Positions 1-9,856 of a DNA stretch of 23,204 nt are shown one piece after another. The DNA is taken from the NCBI GenBank assembly GCA_021464525.1, contig JADRCO010001046.1, positions 1 through 23,204 of the forward strand, read 5' to 3'. This DNA comes from Rhizophagus sp. LPA8_4_AMF (lineage: Eukaryota; Glomeromycota; Glomeromycetes; Glomerales; Glomeraceae). The notes beneath the pieces were generated by a model. It worked only from the letters and a program-made list of their open reading frames with translations. It was not told the origin of the DNA and searched no databases. The stretch's first letter is position 1, and each line of letters starts with the position of its first letter. Made by a program: the position numbers and the translations under genes.

Positions 1-117
1 AACTTAACTATGTCAATTCTATGTTGATTGAAAACTATAAGTTTCTGTAAAGTATTTAACAAATAAAAACAATAAGAACTATGTTTTTACGTTTTTATAC
101 GTTTAGAACTGTTTATT

Positions 118-3100
118 TTATACAGTTATTTCATTTTCTCTTGCTTCTAATTCACGTATTGCCATAATTTCTTTCCATTTCCAGGAGAAACTAGTAATCC
201 AATTCTGAATAGTAGAGACTTTGAGTACGTTATTTTCATCTAGTTCTCCAAATTGAACACGTCGCACAAGTTCTTCATACATTTGTTGAGCTGAAAATTT
301 GTTATTTGGATTTGCTGTTCCAGTATGAAACATATTTTCTAATAAATGTTTCACACTTTTAGATATTCGCTTCCATAGTTCCCGTTTGTAATTCTTGTTA
401 GGTTTTAGGGTCCACCCAGATACAAATACATCATGACTATTGTTGTCAAAAAAACCAATTGTTAGTATAATTGTTTTATGAGCTTTTATTATAATAAAAT
501 ATCCATTACCTTTTCTTTCTTGAACTTCCTACTACATTTGTAATATCCATACTATTCATACTTGAATTCAAAAGGTTTAGATCCTACATATTGATTGGTT
601 TTTATTTTTTGTGAAAAAAAAAAAAACTTTTTCAATTTTAAATTGGTCATACCAATTCTGCCAATTCATAGTTGGTGTCAGAATCATCTGGGTCAAAAAA
701 TATTATTAGTTTCATAGGAATTTGAAATAAATGCAAAAAACTATTATTCCTTTACCAGCAACAATAGGTAACGTCCACTTTTTAGATGATTCTGTGTGAG
801 TAGAATATTCTGGATTGGGTTTTTCATTCTTTCTCTTCTTTTGAATTTTTTCTATTTGAGCTGGAGACCATTTCTTCCATTCTTCAATTCCGGGCAAAAT
901 TTTGGCACATATGAATCCAATGTCCTCTCCTTGAACTGGCTACGTCCATTCATGTAGACTTTTAATTCCGGCTATTGTTCCAACTTTTTCTTTTCCTACA
1001 CAGAGTACAAATATTATTGCTGACAAACAAAATATAGTTTGATAATTTCTTCAATTATTGAAATACCTTGATTCCGATTTGGCAGCAAGTTAGCAACTTT
1101 TGTTCCTGCAATATCATGAATTGCTACCTCTATATCATCACCAGACTCAATTGTACCACCCAGTTTAACATGACGCTTTATTGCTTGTGATATCTAAAAG
1201 GAATAAATCAAAATTAATAAAAGATAGAAACAAAAGAGGAAAATTGAAGCGAAAAAAGAATATAGAAACAAAAGGGGAAGATCAGTAGGAGTAAAGGGGA
1301 AAGATTGAAATGAAAGAAGAAAAAAAAGATAGAAACAAAAAGAAAGATCAGTAGGAATGAAGAGAAAAACTTGAAACGAAAAAAGAAGGTAAAAATAAAA
1401 GGGGAAGATCAAAAAGAAGATAAAAATGGAAGGGGAAATTTGAAAAGGAGGATCAAAATGAAAAAAAGAGGATAAGATTGGTAAGAACGAAGAGGAAGAT
1501 CAAAATGAAAAAGATGGGAACGAAAAAAAGGATAGAAACAAAAGAAAAGATCAAAATGACAAAAGATCAGGGAAATCAAAGGAAAAAGAAAAAAGGAAAA
1601 TAATATAATATAAAATATAATAAAATAAAGCAAACAGTATAATTACTTGAGCATGATAGGAATCTATCAAAGTTTTAGCCTCACCGGCTTCCAAAAAGAT
1701 CCATTTTCGAGGAACAATATCATACCAATCACTCCATTGACCTATTATCAGCATCAATTCTGTACAATGATAGTGAGGTCCATTGTCTGATATTAGTGTT
1801 ACCCATTTTGACTTTGGATCAAGATTTTCAAATACAGTGTGGAGAGAAGAAGCCGTAAATCAGGCGTCCTGGCCAGTATCATTACTCCAATGATCATATA
1901 TTTGTATATCAATCTTGTTATTTGTAATATCTTTTGTATATACTAATGAAGAATGCAAAGTCCAACCTCTTTTACCGAAGAATTGAAATTTGGTTTCCCT
2001 TGCGCTATACGAAAGTATCCTCATTTTATAATCCACTATAATAACTGCTCCATCTTCATCTAATTCATCAATATTAACCTGAACATGATTATTTAAATAA
2101 AACTTTCATGCGTGATGTCCTAACCATGAAATTAGTTTCTTCAAATAATCATCCAATAACTCAAGTAATTCTTCATCTACTACATGATTGTTTAATAGAT
2201 CAAAAAAATTGAATAATTCTTTACAGCCGTTACATGTTTCAGAATGCTGAAGATTACAAATTCCAAAGGAATGCCTAAGACAATGACATATGCAAGATTT
2301 ATGTACTGGAGTTCCTGATGATGTAATTTTCAAATCCTTTATGTATTCACGCTTCATATATCTTCTCAAAATATTCAATTTTTGAGTTAATTCTTCCTGT
2401 ATTATATAGAATATAATTAGTTTCAAATATCAAATTTCTGAATACAAAAATTCTTGGATAGGATCAGTTGTACTTTCAAAGATTCATCTTTTACATGGGC
2501 AGCAATGATAGTATTAATAGACGCAAAAATCTTATACCCACATTTGTTGCATTCTGAACAAAGACCGCCCAAATCATCTTTATAAACAAATCTACTACCT
2601 TGTAAACGTGTCATGAATGCCGTACGACGCATTCCATTTGGATACTCTTCAGAAAATTTCTCCCAAAGTGCCTGCTTATGGTCCTGTAGGTACATTATAG
2701 GTAATCCTGATTTTGAATGAGTTCGGTAAGAGCTCATGTTAACAACATCCTTTCTCATAAAAAAACGATCAAACTGATTAATTTGCTCTATTTTAAACTT
2801 TAGATGATGAAGTTTTGGCTTTTTAATAGGTGGAGCACTGAAACCATTCAATATAGCATGCCTTCTTGATTCAATAATGGTATGAGATCCAACCTGTAAT
2901 ATTATAATTAGTTATTGTATTCCAAATTATTGACAATATTATACTAATTACAAAAATATATTCTTACTCCTAAATTATGTTCTAATTCTTTATAGGTAAA
3001 ATCATTGGCAATAATTGATAAAATACATCGTTTTCCATTCCTAGTTTTTTTATTATCATTCAAAGCTTGTCGAAAATAAGACTAAAAAGTTTCTGTAAAA

Positions 3101-4262
3101 TTTGAAGGATTGCTGGAAAGAAATCCCATCTGGTAAAGAGTGGCAAATGATTGTTTTTCTTGTGTTGGATTTTGCGATTTAGTCCAAAATTAATACTGTA
3201 AAATTAGTAGTTATTTTTGATGATTATTATGATTTATAATTTTTCAACATATAACTCAATCATACCTTAGATTCACGATGGGACCAAGGAGTAATATCAG
3301 AGCATCCTGTGATACGAAGCATTGATAACCATGCACTCAGTTCTCGATCAGAAAGTTGATACTCTAGTTGGTATAATAATTTTAATTCTGAATTCAATTC
3401 TATAACATTACACTCATTCTGATCCCATCTAACAAATAATTTATACTATTCAATGTTAGCAAAAGTTTAACGCTGAAGATGATATTTATATAATTTATTT
3501 ATTAGTTTGAAATTACTCCATTTATGAGGAACACATTGTGGAATGCGTAGCTTACTTAGTTTTTGTAATGTAACCTGATCTTCCAACCCGAATAATTCCT
3601 TTTCTGAAAATTTTTGAATATAACCTGAATTTTTCCAGACATCATCTGGAGTAGTTCCTGTAAATGTTTTTTGAATTTTCAAATCTTGATAAATTTGAAT
3701 ATAATATTTATCATCTTCAATTTTGGATACAAATATAGCTGCACGCTTCTTATATGTGTGAATAATTGATGACTTGTAACTATTATCCGCTTTATTCCAA
3801 TCTAAACGTGTGGATGAATCCAATCCATAAATAAATATTTCATATTCACCAAGCTTACATGAAAATGGACAAAAATCAATATTAGACGAAAGAACGTCTA
3901 TTATATTTTTGTTATCCCATCTCATAACAATAGAACCAGAATATCGAGTCTTGTTTTGAAAAATATTTTGATAAATTTCAGAAACTGCCTTAGTTGCACT
4001 TGTTTCTATGATCCAAAATTCACCACTTTGACAAAAATACTCGGGTAACATTTGATTAGAACTGGAAATTTGTACTGTTATATAAAAGTCTTGTTCATTC
4101 AAACAAGCGTTAGTTTTTTGGCCTACTCTAATTGGAAATCTGAGTTGAGTATTTGAGTTAAGAATACTTGGAATTTCCCACCAGTAGCGTGAAAAAAGTC
4201 CATAGTGAAGATTTTCTACAAGTAAACCAGTTTCTACTAGGATAACATAAGCTTGAGATATG
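118..4262 (-). pseudogene. Decayed multi-exon transposase-like gene of a repetitive fungal family
   Basis: Reading the minus strand, one long protein can be followed over exons at about 4262-3266, 3195-2968, 2893-2474, 2396-1647, 1193-1067, 1019-756 and roughly 525-118, joined by plausible GT-AG introns. The first part has a globular domain with a WKNSGYIQKFSEKELFGL segment. The middle has two cysteine-rich patches (CSECNKCGY near 2565; CICHC and CNGC at 2300-2220). The last part resembles an RNase H-like core: VIIVDYK near 2035, LISDNGPHYH near 1780 and FLEAGEAKTLIDSYHAQ near 1690. The reading frame is broken by stops at 3467-3469, 3446-3448, 3190-3192, 3082-3084, 2106-2108, 1860-1862 and 940-942, so the copy should be dead. 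The 5' end is uncertain: no clear start codon precedes 4262, and the junction before the last exon is unresolved. I recall similar proteins as an expanded family in Rhizophagus; the transposase role is inferred from the D/D/E-like motifs. Confidence 0.72.
1200..1610 (+). repeat. Purine-rich degenerate tandem repeat inside an intron
   Basis: About 400 bases are almost entirely A and G on the plus strand, built from recurring blocks such as GATAGAAACAAAA and GGGGAAGATCA with variable spacing. The stretch fills most of a 453-bp intron (1194-1646) of the transposase-like pseudogene, so the transcribed sense strand is polypyrimidine. The exon reading phase is preserved across it. The open frames here translate only to Phe/Leu/Ser-rich low-complexity peptide and are not genes. 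Confidence 0.7.
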
Positions 4263-4864
4263 GTCAGCTCCAGATTTTAGCATTTTTTACGAGTTGGTAT
4301 ATATAGTTTTTTTTTCAATATTATTTTTGGAATTTAAGCCATATCATGTGCCTATTGGCGCTACAACATTGTTATTTACAATTTTTATAATACATAATGA
4401 TATGCAAACCTTATTAATTTAACTATTGTTTTCCCTGGATATATATAGTAATTTTCTGTCGATTATATGCAAATCAGATCTTAAATAAGTTATGTGATAA
4501 ATAAATTTATAAGTTTACTAATAATCGGTTATAATTTATTTTAAAGAGAATAATCAGTAAAATATAAACTATACACTAGTTATCAATTGGGTATTAATCT
4601 GATTATTACCCGATTGAAATGTGTGCAAATTTCTAACTATTGAATAAATCAGATGACCAATCAAAAAAAAAGTTACCAATCGAATAGGTATCAGATTGGT
4701 TAACGTTTTACCTGCGTTTAAATTCCTTGATAACCTGCCCACCACATCATAAAAATGGAATGCCAATAAAAATAAGATGATATTTAACTATCTTTACCTG
4801 ATTGTTTTTCTACTTACCGAATTTGAACTCCTCCATTTTTTGCTGGTAAACAACTTAAATAAAA
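4263..4864. other. Gene-poor AT-rich spacer with small inverted repeats
   Basis: No convincing gene is seen. Two short stem-forming inverted repeats lie here: 4584-4616 (15-nt arms with two mismatches around CTG) and 4675-4681 with 4694-4700 (ACCAATC / GATTGGT, perfect). A second ACCAATC sits at 4656-4662. These may be worn remnants of a mobile element, but no target duplication is visible. Confidence 0.35.
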
Positions 4865-5086
4865 ATGATATCAAATCGGAAAGATAGTACTTTCAAATCA
4901 GGTGGAATCTCCAAACTTTTTCTTGATGCTCTCCTCAACAAGATCAAAACAAATTTAGATACGCCTGATCACATGCCTCTTTCAAAGCTATTTTTAGAAT
5001 ATGACGCAACTAACAATTACTATTCGCTAAATCCTTTGACTGGTATAAGGAACATTATATTGGACACCTTTAATATGCAATATTAG
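4865..5086 (+). CDS. Small hypothetical open frame, 73 aa, doubtful
   Basis: An ATG-started frame of 73 residues with mixed, non-repetitive composition (for example LFLDALLNKIKTNLDTPDHM) ends at TAG. I recognise no domain, signal peptide or membrane segment. It lies alone between a dead repeat gene and AT-rich DNA, with no clear splice partner found. Its composition is less biased than most chance frames in such AT-rich sequence, which is the only reason to list it. It could equally be an exon fragment of a lost gene or chance. Confidence 0.2.
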   Translation: MISNRKDSTFKSGGISKLFLDALLNKIKTNLDTPDHMPLSKLFLEYDATNNYYSLNPLTGIRNIILDTFNMQY

Positions 5087-6376
5087 ATATCGATTTAACG
5101 TCTCATTTTTGGATTCTTCTACACAGCTAGAGGAATTAGGGATAGAGATAAACTCTTAAATTTGGATGTGATGTACTTGAAGTTCTTTTATATTTTCTTT
5201 TTTTTGTATAAAATTTCTTTTATTTTTCTTTTTTCTTTTATTTTTTTTATTATTTTCTTTTATTTTTGTTAGATCATCTAATTTATCATGAGTTTGATTT
5301 AAAGGAGAAACAGATGTATTTTCTGAAAAAATTATTTTAGTTGTTGATTCTAAAATAGAATTATCATCAGTATTATGTATAGACATAAGCAAGCACTGAA
5401 ATATAATTGCTTACCATCATATATTAACATTTGTAAAAATACATTTATAACACTTTATAGAGTGGTGTTTTGTGAAATTTATAAAGTTTCACTAAAATCA
5501 GTTTTAATAATTTTATAAATATACTATAAAATAAAAAAAAAAATAATAAATCATGTGATATTTTATTTTTTTTTAATATTACTGCAAAAATTTTCATCCC
5601 AATTTTTTGGTCTAAATTGCAATAATTTTTTTATTTTAGTTTCAGTATATAATATTTTTTTTTATTTTTACAAATTATTTATATGATAAATAGATGGGGT
5701 CTTTGCAATAGAAAGAGGGAAAACTGCCAAAAAAAATTAAATTTATATTTTATATACTAAATATGTTCTATTTATTATAAAAAGTTCAGATTTAATATTA
5801 ATTTAAAAATTTTTTTTTCTAGCAATTTCTCCCCTTTCTATTGCAAAGATCCCAGATATTCTATAACTGTATAATAAATGAAATATCATAAAAAAAATCT
5901 ATATATAATATCTGCTAGCTATCCATTATACTACTAATAACTAATTAAACATGATTTGTCAGTAAAACATTTTGTCTATATATATAGATTTACATTACTC
6001 ACCATTTAGCTTTAGCTATATGGTCTTAGACAGGTATTCAAATATATAATATTTAACTAATTAATACTGTATTCCTTATTATAATGAATTAGCCAATGGA
6101 ATTTTAAACTTTTTGCTATAGTAATATTTAATATTAAAATTAAAAATTTATATATTTTAATGTTATTATGTTTTATAATATTTATAATATTTATAAAAAC
6201 TTAAGTAAAATTGGCAATTAAATATTTATAACATATGTATTTATAAATTTACTAATAAAATTGCATTTATAATAATATAATACTTTTTATCAACATGTTG
6301 ATGCTATGAGTTTCTAATTAAGTAAAAATGGCAAATTTATAAAATATTCTTTTAAAAAGATATCCTAAGAAAAAAT
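5087..6376. other. AT-rich intergenic region
   Basis: About 1.3 kb of very AT-rich sequence with long T and A runs. A lysine/asparagine-rich minus-strand frame at 5156-5392 is low complexity and not supported as a gene. The one structured item is the inverted-repeat element at 5695-5854, listed separately. From 5990 to 6360 I see only A/T tracts. Confidence 0.6.
5695..5854. mobile_element. MITE-like inverted-repeat element, 160 bp
   Basis: The arms 5695-5727 and 5822-5854 are inverted copies of each other, matching at 28 of 33 positions, with a perfect 16-bp core (TCTTTGCAATAGAAAG at 5700-5715 against its complement at 5834-5849). The interior is AT-rich with no coding capacity. This is the form of a non-autonomous DNA transposon. 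No clear target-site duplication is visible, so the outer boundary may be off by a few bases and the superfamily cannot be named. Confidence 0.6.
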
Positions 6377-6449
6377 GGGCTCATGGCCAAATGGATAAGG
6401 CGCCTGACTACGAATCAGGAGATTCCAGGTTCGACCCCTGGTGAGCTCG
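6377..6449 (+). tRNA. tRNA-Arg (anticodon ACG)
   Basis: A complete 73-base cloverleaf without an intron. The acceptor stem GGGCTCA pairs with TGAGCTC (one G-T wobble), and G73 is the discriminator base. The anticodon stem CCTGA/TCAGG encloses loop CTACGAA with anticodon ACG. The T arm is CCAGG-TTCGACC-CCTGG, carrying the B-box core GGTTCGA. The A34 would be converted to inosine to read CGT, CGC and CGA arginine codons. A run of six T at about 6462-6468 fits an RNA polymerase III terminator. Confidence 0.97.
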
Positions 6450-6778
6450 ATCTGGCTTCATATTTTTTCATTATTTTTGTACTACGAATACATTACACAT
6501 ATATAATCTCGTTCTCTCGTTCTCCAATTTTCTTCATACATTCAAATTAACAACTTTTAAAATCTCAATTTAGACTAATAAGTTTGATTGTTGATCGAAC
6601 GAATTAAATGTAATCCATTTTAATTTTACTTTGACACGTTATTTACAATCTAAAAAGTATCTCCACCTAAACGCGTCCACGCGTAATTACGCGAAAATAA
6701 GTCAAAAAGTTATATTTTGTTCAATTTATCTTTTTAAAATTATAAATTATATTTGTTCACCAAATGTTAATTTTATAG
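6450..6778. other. Spacer between the tRNA and RMI1, holding its likely promoter
   Basis: This stretch holds the T-run terminator of the tRNA and the upstream region of RMI1. The ACGCGT cluster at 6671-6694 is listed separately. A plus-strand frame crossing 6631-6822 overlaps the RMI1 start in another frame and looks like chance. Confidence 0.5.
6671..6694 (+). promoter_or_regulatory. Cluster of MCB-like ACGCGT boxes upstream of RMI1
   Basis: Two exact ACGCGT hexamers lie at 6671-6676 and 6679-6684, followed by TTACGCGAAA at 6687-6696, within about 110 bp of the RMI1 start codon. In yeasts ACGCGT (the MluI cell-cycle box) binds MBF (Mbp1-Swi6) and drives G1/S expression of replication and repair genes. 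Such CpG-dense motifs stand out in DNA this AT-rich. Regulation of RMI1 by an MBF-like factor is inference. Confidence 0.55.
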
Positions 6779-9026
6779 ATGATTTCAAGTGGAATCGACG
6801 AATCAATTTTTCATCATATTGAAACTATGTTTTCGAAAACGACATTTGAATTTAGACGTGATGGTTTAGAAAAAGCTTTAATAAAAGTACTTTCGGAAAA
6901 AGAAGAAATTCATATTAATGAACTATTAAATCGAATCTTTTTTGAATTATTGCATTCAGATTTATCTGATGTTATTTATCCCATTTTGCCAAATTTAAAT
7001 GATTTCCAAGATGATTATATTGCTCAAAATGGTCCTATATTACTTGAAATAGTTGAATGTATTGAAGTTGGTATATCTACTTATAAATTATTGCAAATTC
7101 TAGATGAATTTGAGTCTTCGCAAGTGAATAATGCGAAGGAGGGCGAGTTGGAAAAAAAATTAGAATTTCCAAGAAAAATGTTACATTTACTTCTATCTGA
7201 TGGCCAGCAACAAATTAGAGGAATGGAGTACAACCAAATTTCTGAGCTTAGTTTACACACTCCTATCGGCAAAAAGGTAGATTTAAAAGTTATAATTTGG
7301 ATCAAAAGCATTCCTCTAAACATTTTTGCGTTATTTTAAGTAGGTTTTAATAAGTAATGTGAAATATAGCAAGGGTATGTTATTTCTCACACCAGAGAAT
7401 ACATATGTTTGTGAAGGATTCGAGTGGACATCTCGTAGGCTTGGAGATTTAAAATTAACGTTTATGGAACTATTAGGGTATGTTATCATTATTTAAAAGT
7501 TGTTCCTTTCCATTTTAAATTGAAATTTTTCCCAATTTTTTAGAATGGCGACAAATGAGAACGTAGAAGATGAATCTCAAATTTCATATAATGCTCTACA
7601 TCCGTATGATGTTCAGTCTACTTTTCAACCTAATATGGGTGGTAGATTAGCCAGAGTTATCTTTAAAGATGTTCCACATATGTCAGATCTTACCAAATTG
7701 AAGAGGTTTTTGCACAAAGCAGAAACGTCACATCCACCTCCAAGATCTGTTCTTCCATATAATGAAGTATTAGGACATGATTCTAATGCAAGAAAATCAT
7801 CCTGTCCTGAGCTGGGAATTGTTAAATCAACGCAACATAATTCAATGTCGAGGGATTTTCAACCGGAATCGTCATTTATCAACACAATTCGACCTATTTC
7901 TGTAATACAACTGGAGCCTCCATTTAACGGTTTAACGCGACCTAACGTTAATAAGGACCCATCGAATTCGGTATCATCATCCATATCATCATTTAACAAA
8001 CCAACTTTTAATGTTCCATTAAACCAATTTAATGTTGGCACGCCGTCATCAATACGACCTAACCCTCCCTCAAAATCATTATATAATGAACCAGCTTTTA
8101 AAACGGCATCATCATGGAATGGGTCAGCAGAAAAACCATCATTGTCTCAACCAGCATCGAGAAATGTTTCTTTTTTATATAATGATCAGGAAGCAACAGA
8201 ACCAGCATTCAAGAAATCGTCAACATTATTATCAACCGCAATGCCAACATTCAGATCCTCGTCACCAGCAGAGGAAAAGACATCGTTTATTGAACCTTCT
8301 TTTAATGCTTCATCAATACGCTCTGATTCTGAGGGAAAAGCACCTTTTAATAATAGGCTATCTTCCAATAGTACATCTTGTTCTCATATATCAATATCTT
8401 CAAATGAATTGGACTTAAATATTTCACCAATTCGGCCTAACTCTAAGTTTAAAGATACAGAATCTAAAGTTTCCTACTCAATGAACTCTAATCCTGGTAT
8501 AGATCCATTCTCCATACAAGATGATTTCTCTTATATGCTGATAGAAGACGACAACAATGAAACTTACAAAGAAAATAAAGACAATGAATCTTATTCCAAA
8601 AAAAGGTCCACCCGAGATCAAGATGATGACGGAGTGATTATTATAAATTCTGATCGGGATGTAAAGGATTTGTGTCACGTTAAAAATAACGATAACGTTA
8701 TTATTGAAGAAGCTAAGAATAATTTAGCGTCGCTTTTTGAAAGTCTTGAAAATGAATATAAAGCTATTTCTTCGGAACCAGATGCCCGTTTATCTCCAAC
8801 ACGTAGCATGGGAAGTACGAAAAATAATTCGTCCAATAAAAACAAGCGCTCTTGGCTTTATGAGAAAATTGACAGCGACGATGACGATATTGAACTTCCA
8901 CCTACAAAAAGAGTTAGTCATAGTACGGATAATGATCATGAAGAGAAATTGGATGGTGGAAGTTTAGCTAATCCTATTGTTTTGGATTATGATGATAACG
9001 ATTATGAAATGGATTTAGGTAGTTAA
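6779..9026 (+). CDS. RMI1: RecQ-mediated genome instability protein 1 (RMI1) homologue
   Basis: Three exons (6779-7276, 7344-7477, 7544-9026) join into a 704-residue protein. RMI1 binds topoisomerase III and a RecQ helicase (Sgs1/BLM) to dissolve double Holliday junctions in the nucleus. The N-terminus has the helical part with a SDLSDVIYPILPN segment. An OB-fold follows at about residues 134-210: FPRKMLHLLLSDGQQQIRGM, then PIGKK joined by the first intron to VLISNVKYSKGMLFLTPENT, with the family's typical loop insertion before it. The ATG at 7545 is not the start, because the frame continues from exon 2 through a phase-2 intron. Residues 212-704 are a Ser/Asn/Asp-rich, probably disordered tail with EPAF repeats and three SUMO-interaction-like motifs near 575, 596 and 689. 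I see no C-terminal second OB-fold like that of animal RMI1. Homology is strong; the role of the tail is unknown. Confidence 0.88.
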
Positions 9027-9856
9027 TGTAATTGTTATGATCGACTGGCATTATTTATAACATTAATAATTTATCTCGAATTCTTTCATTAGACGAAATT
9101 CTTTCTGGATATACTTTTTGAGATCTGAATGATAATAAGGGTAAGTTAATTGTCGATTTTGAATTCCTAGCTAGTCATATTTTTTGTGTTTTACACGTGA
9201 ATTATTAATTACATTAAAATTATTTAGCATTTAAAAATTATAATATTTTGATTATATCTATCTAAACTAAATATAATTCTTTATTGTTGAATTTTGTTCA
9301 TTTAATTGTAGGCTTCTCAGGCCTGCAAAAATTCCGAATTCAAAGTCTCGTATATATTTTAACCCTACTAATTAACTTATAAAAAATTTTTTTATACATA
9401 TATTTTATCATTTCGTAGCACTTTAAATTTTTATTATCGGCATTACTCGATGATCTCAATCTTTTTAGCTCAAGAAGTTTAACTTTATTTTAACAATTGT
9501 CATCAAAGGAATGACATTATGTCATCCGAGATGGTTCAGACACCCGGTATTTTTGCTCGTTAAAATGTACATGTATAAGCGTTTTTTATAATAGTTTTCA
9601 TAGAAAAATTTTGGATAGTAATAGATGAATTAATTTTTTTACGTAATGAGAGTAAAATAAATGCTCTATAGCTTTCTCTATGATTGGAATAGCAACCGCT
9701 GTTTAACATATCCTATTTAAGATAAAAGTAAATACGGAAAAAATAAATATTTTTATTGAAAGAGTAGATAACATTATGCACACATTAAATGATGTAGGAC
9801 AATTGGACAATTTATCGTTTTATTTATCAGTTTTAAAAGTTTAATGTTATTAATTA
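9027..9856. other. Intergenic region between convergent genes
   Basis: This stretch separates the ends of RMI1 (plus) and the decarboxylase-like gene (minus), so it should hold both 3' untranslated regions. It is AT-rich, with a GC-richer patch near 9310 (GGCTTCTCAGGCCTGC) and one near 9530. I see no coding exon, RNA gene or repeat that I can support. Confidence 0.55.

Noticed and set aside
1194..1633. Two overlapping Phe/Leu/Ser-rich open frames on the minus strand
   Set aside because: They are translations of the purine-rich repeat inside an intron; hydrophobic low complexity only, not membrane proteins.
5156..5392. Minus-strand 78-residue frame rich in Lys and Asn
   Set aside because: Low-complexity translation of A/T tracts with no homology and no supporting splice partner.
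8032..8418. His/Gln-rich 128-residue plus-strand frame inside RMI1 exon 3
   Set aside because: It is an out-of-frame shadow of the Ser/Asn-rich RMI1 tail; the composition comes from the repeated codons.
7545..9026. A separate 493-aa gene starting at ATG 7545
   Set aside because: The frame joins exon 2 of RMI1 through a good AG acceptor at 7542-7543 in phase 2, so this ATG is internal.
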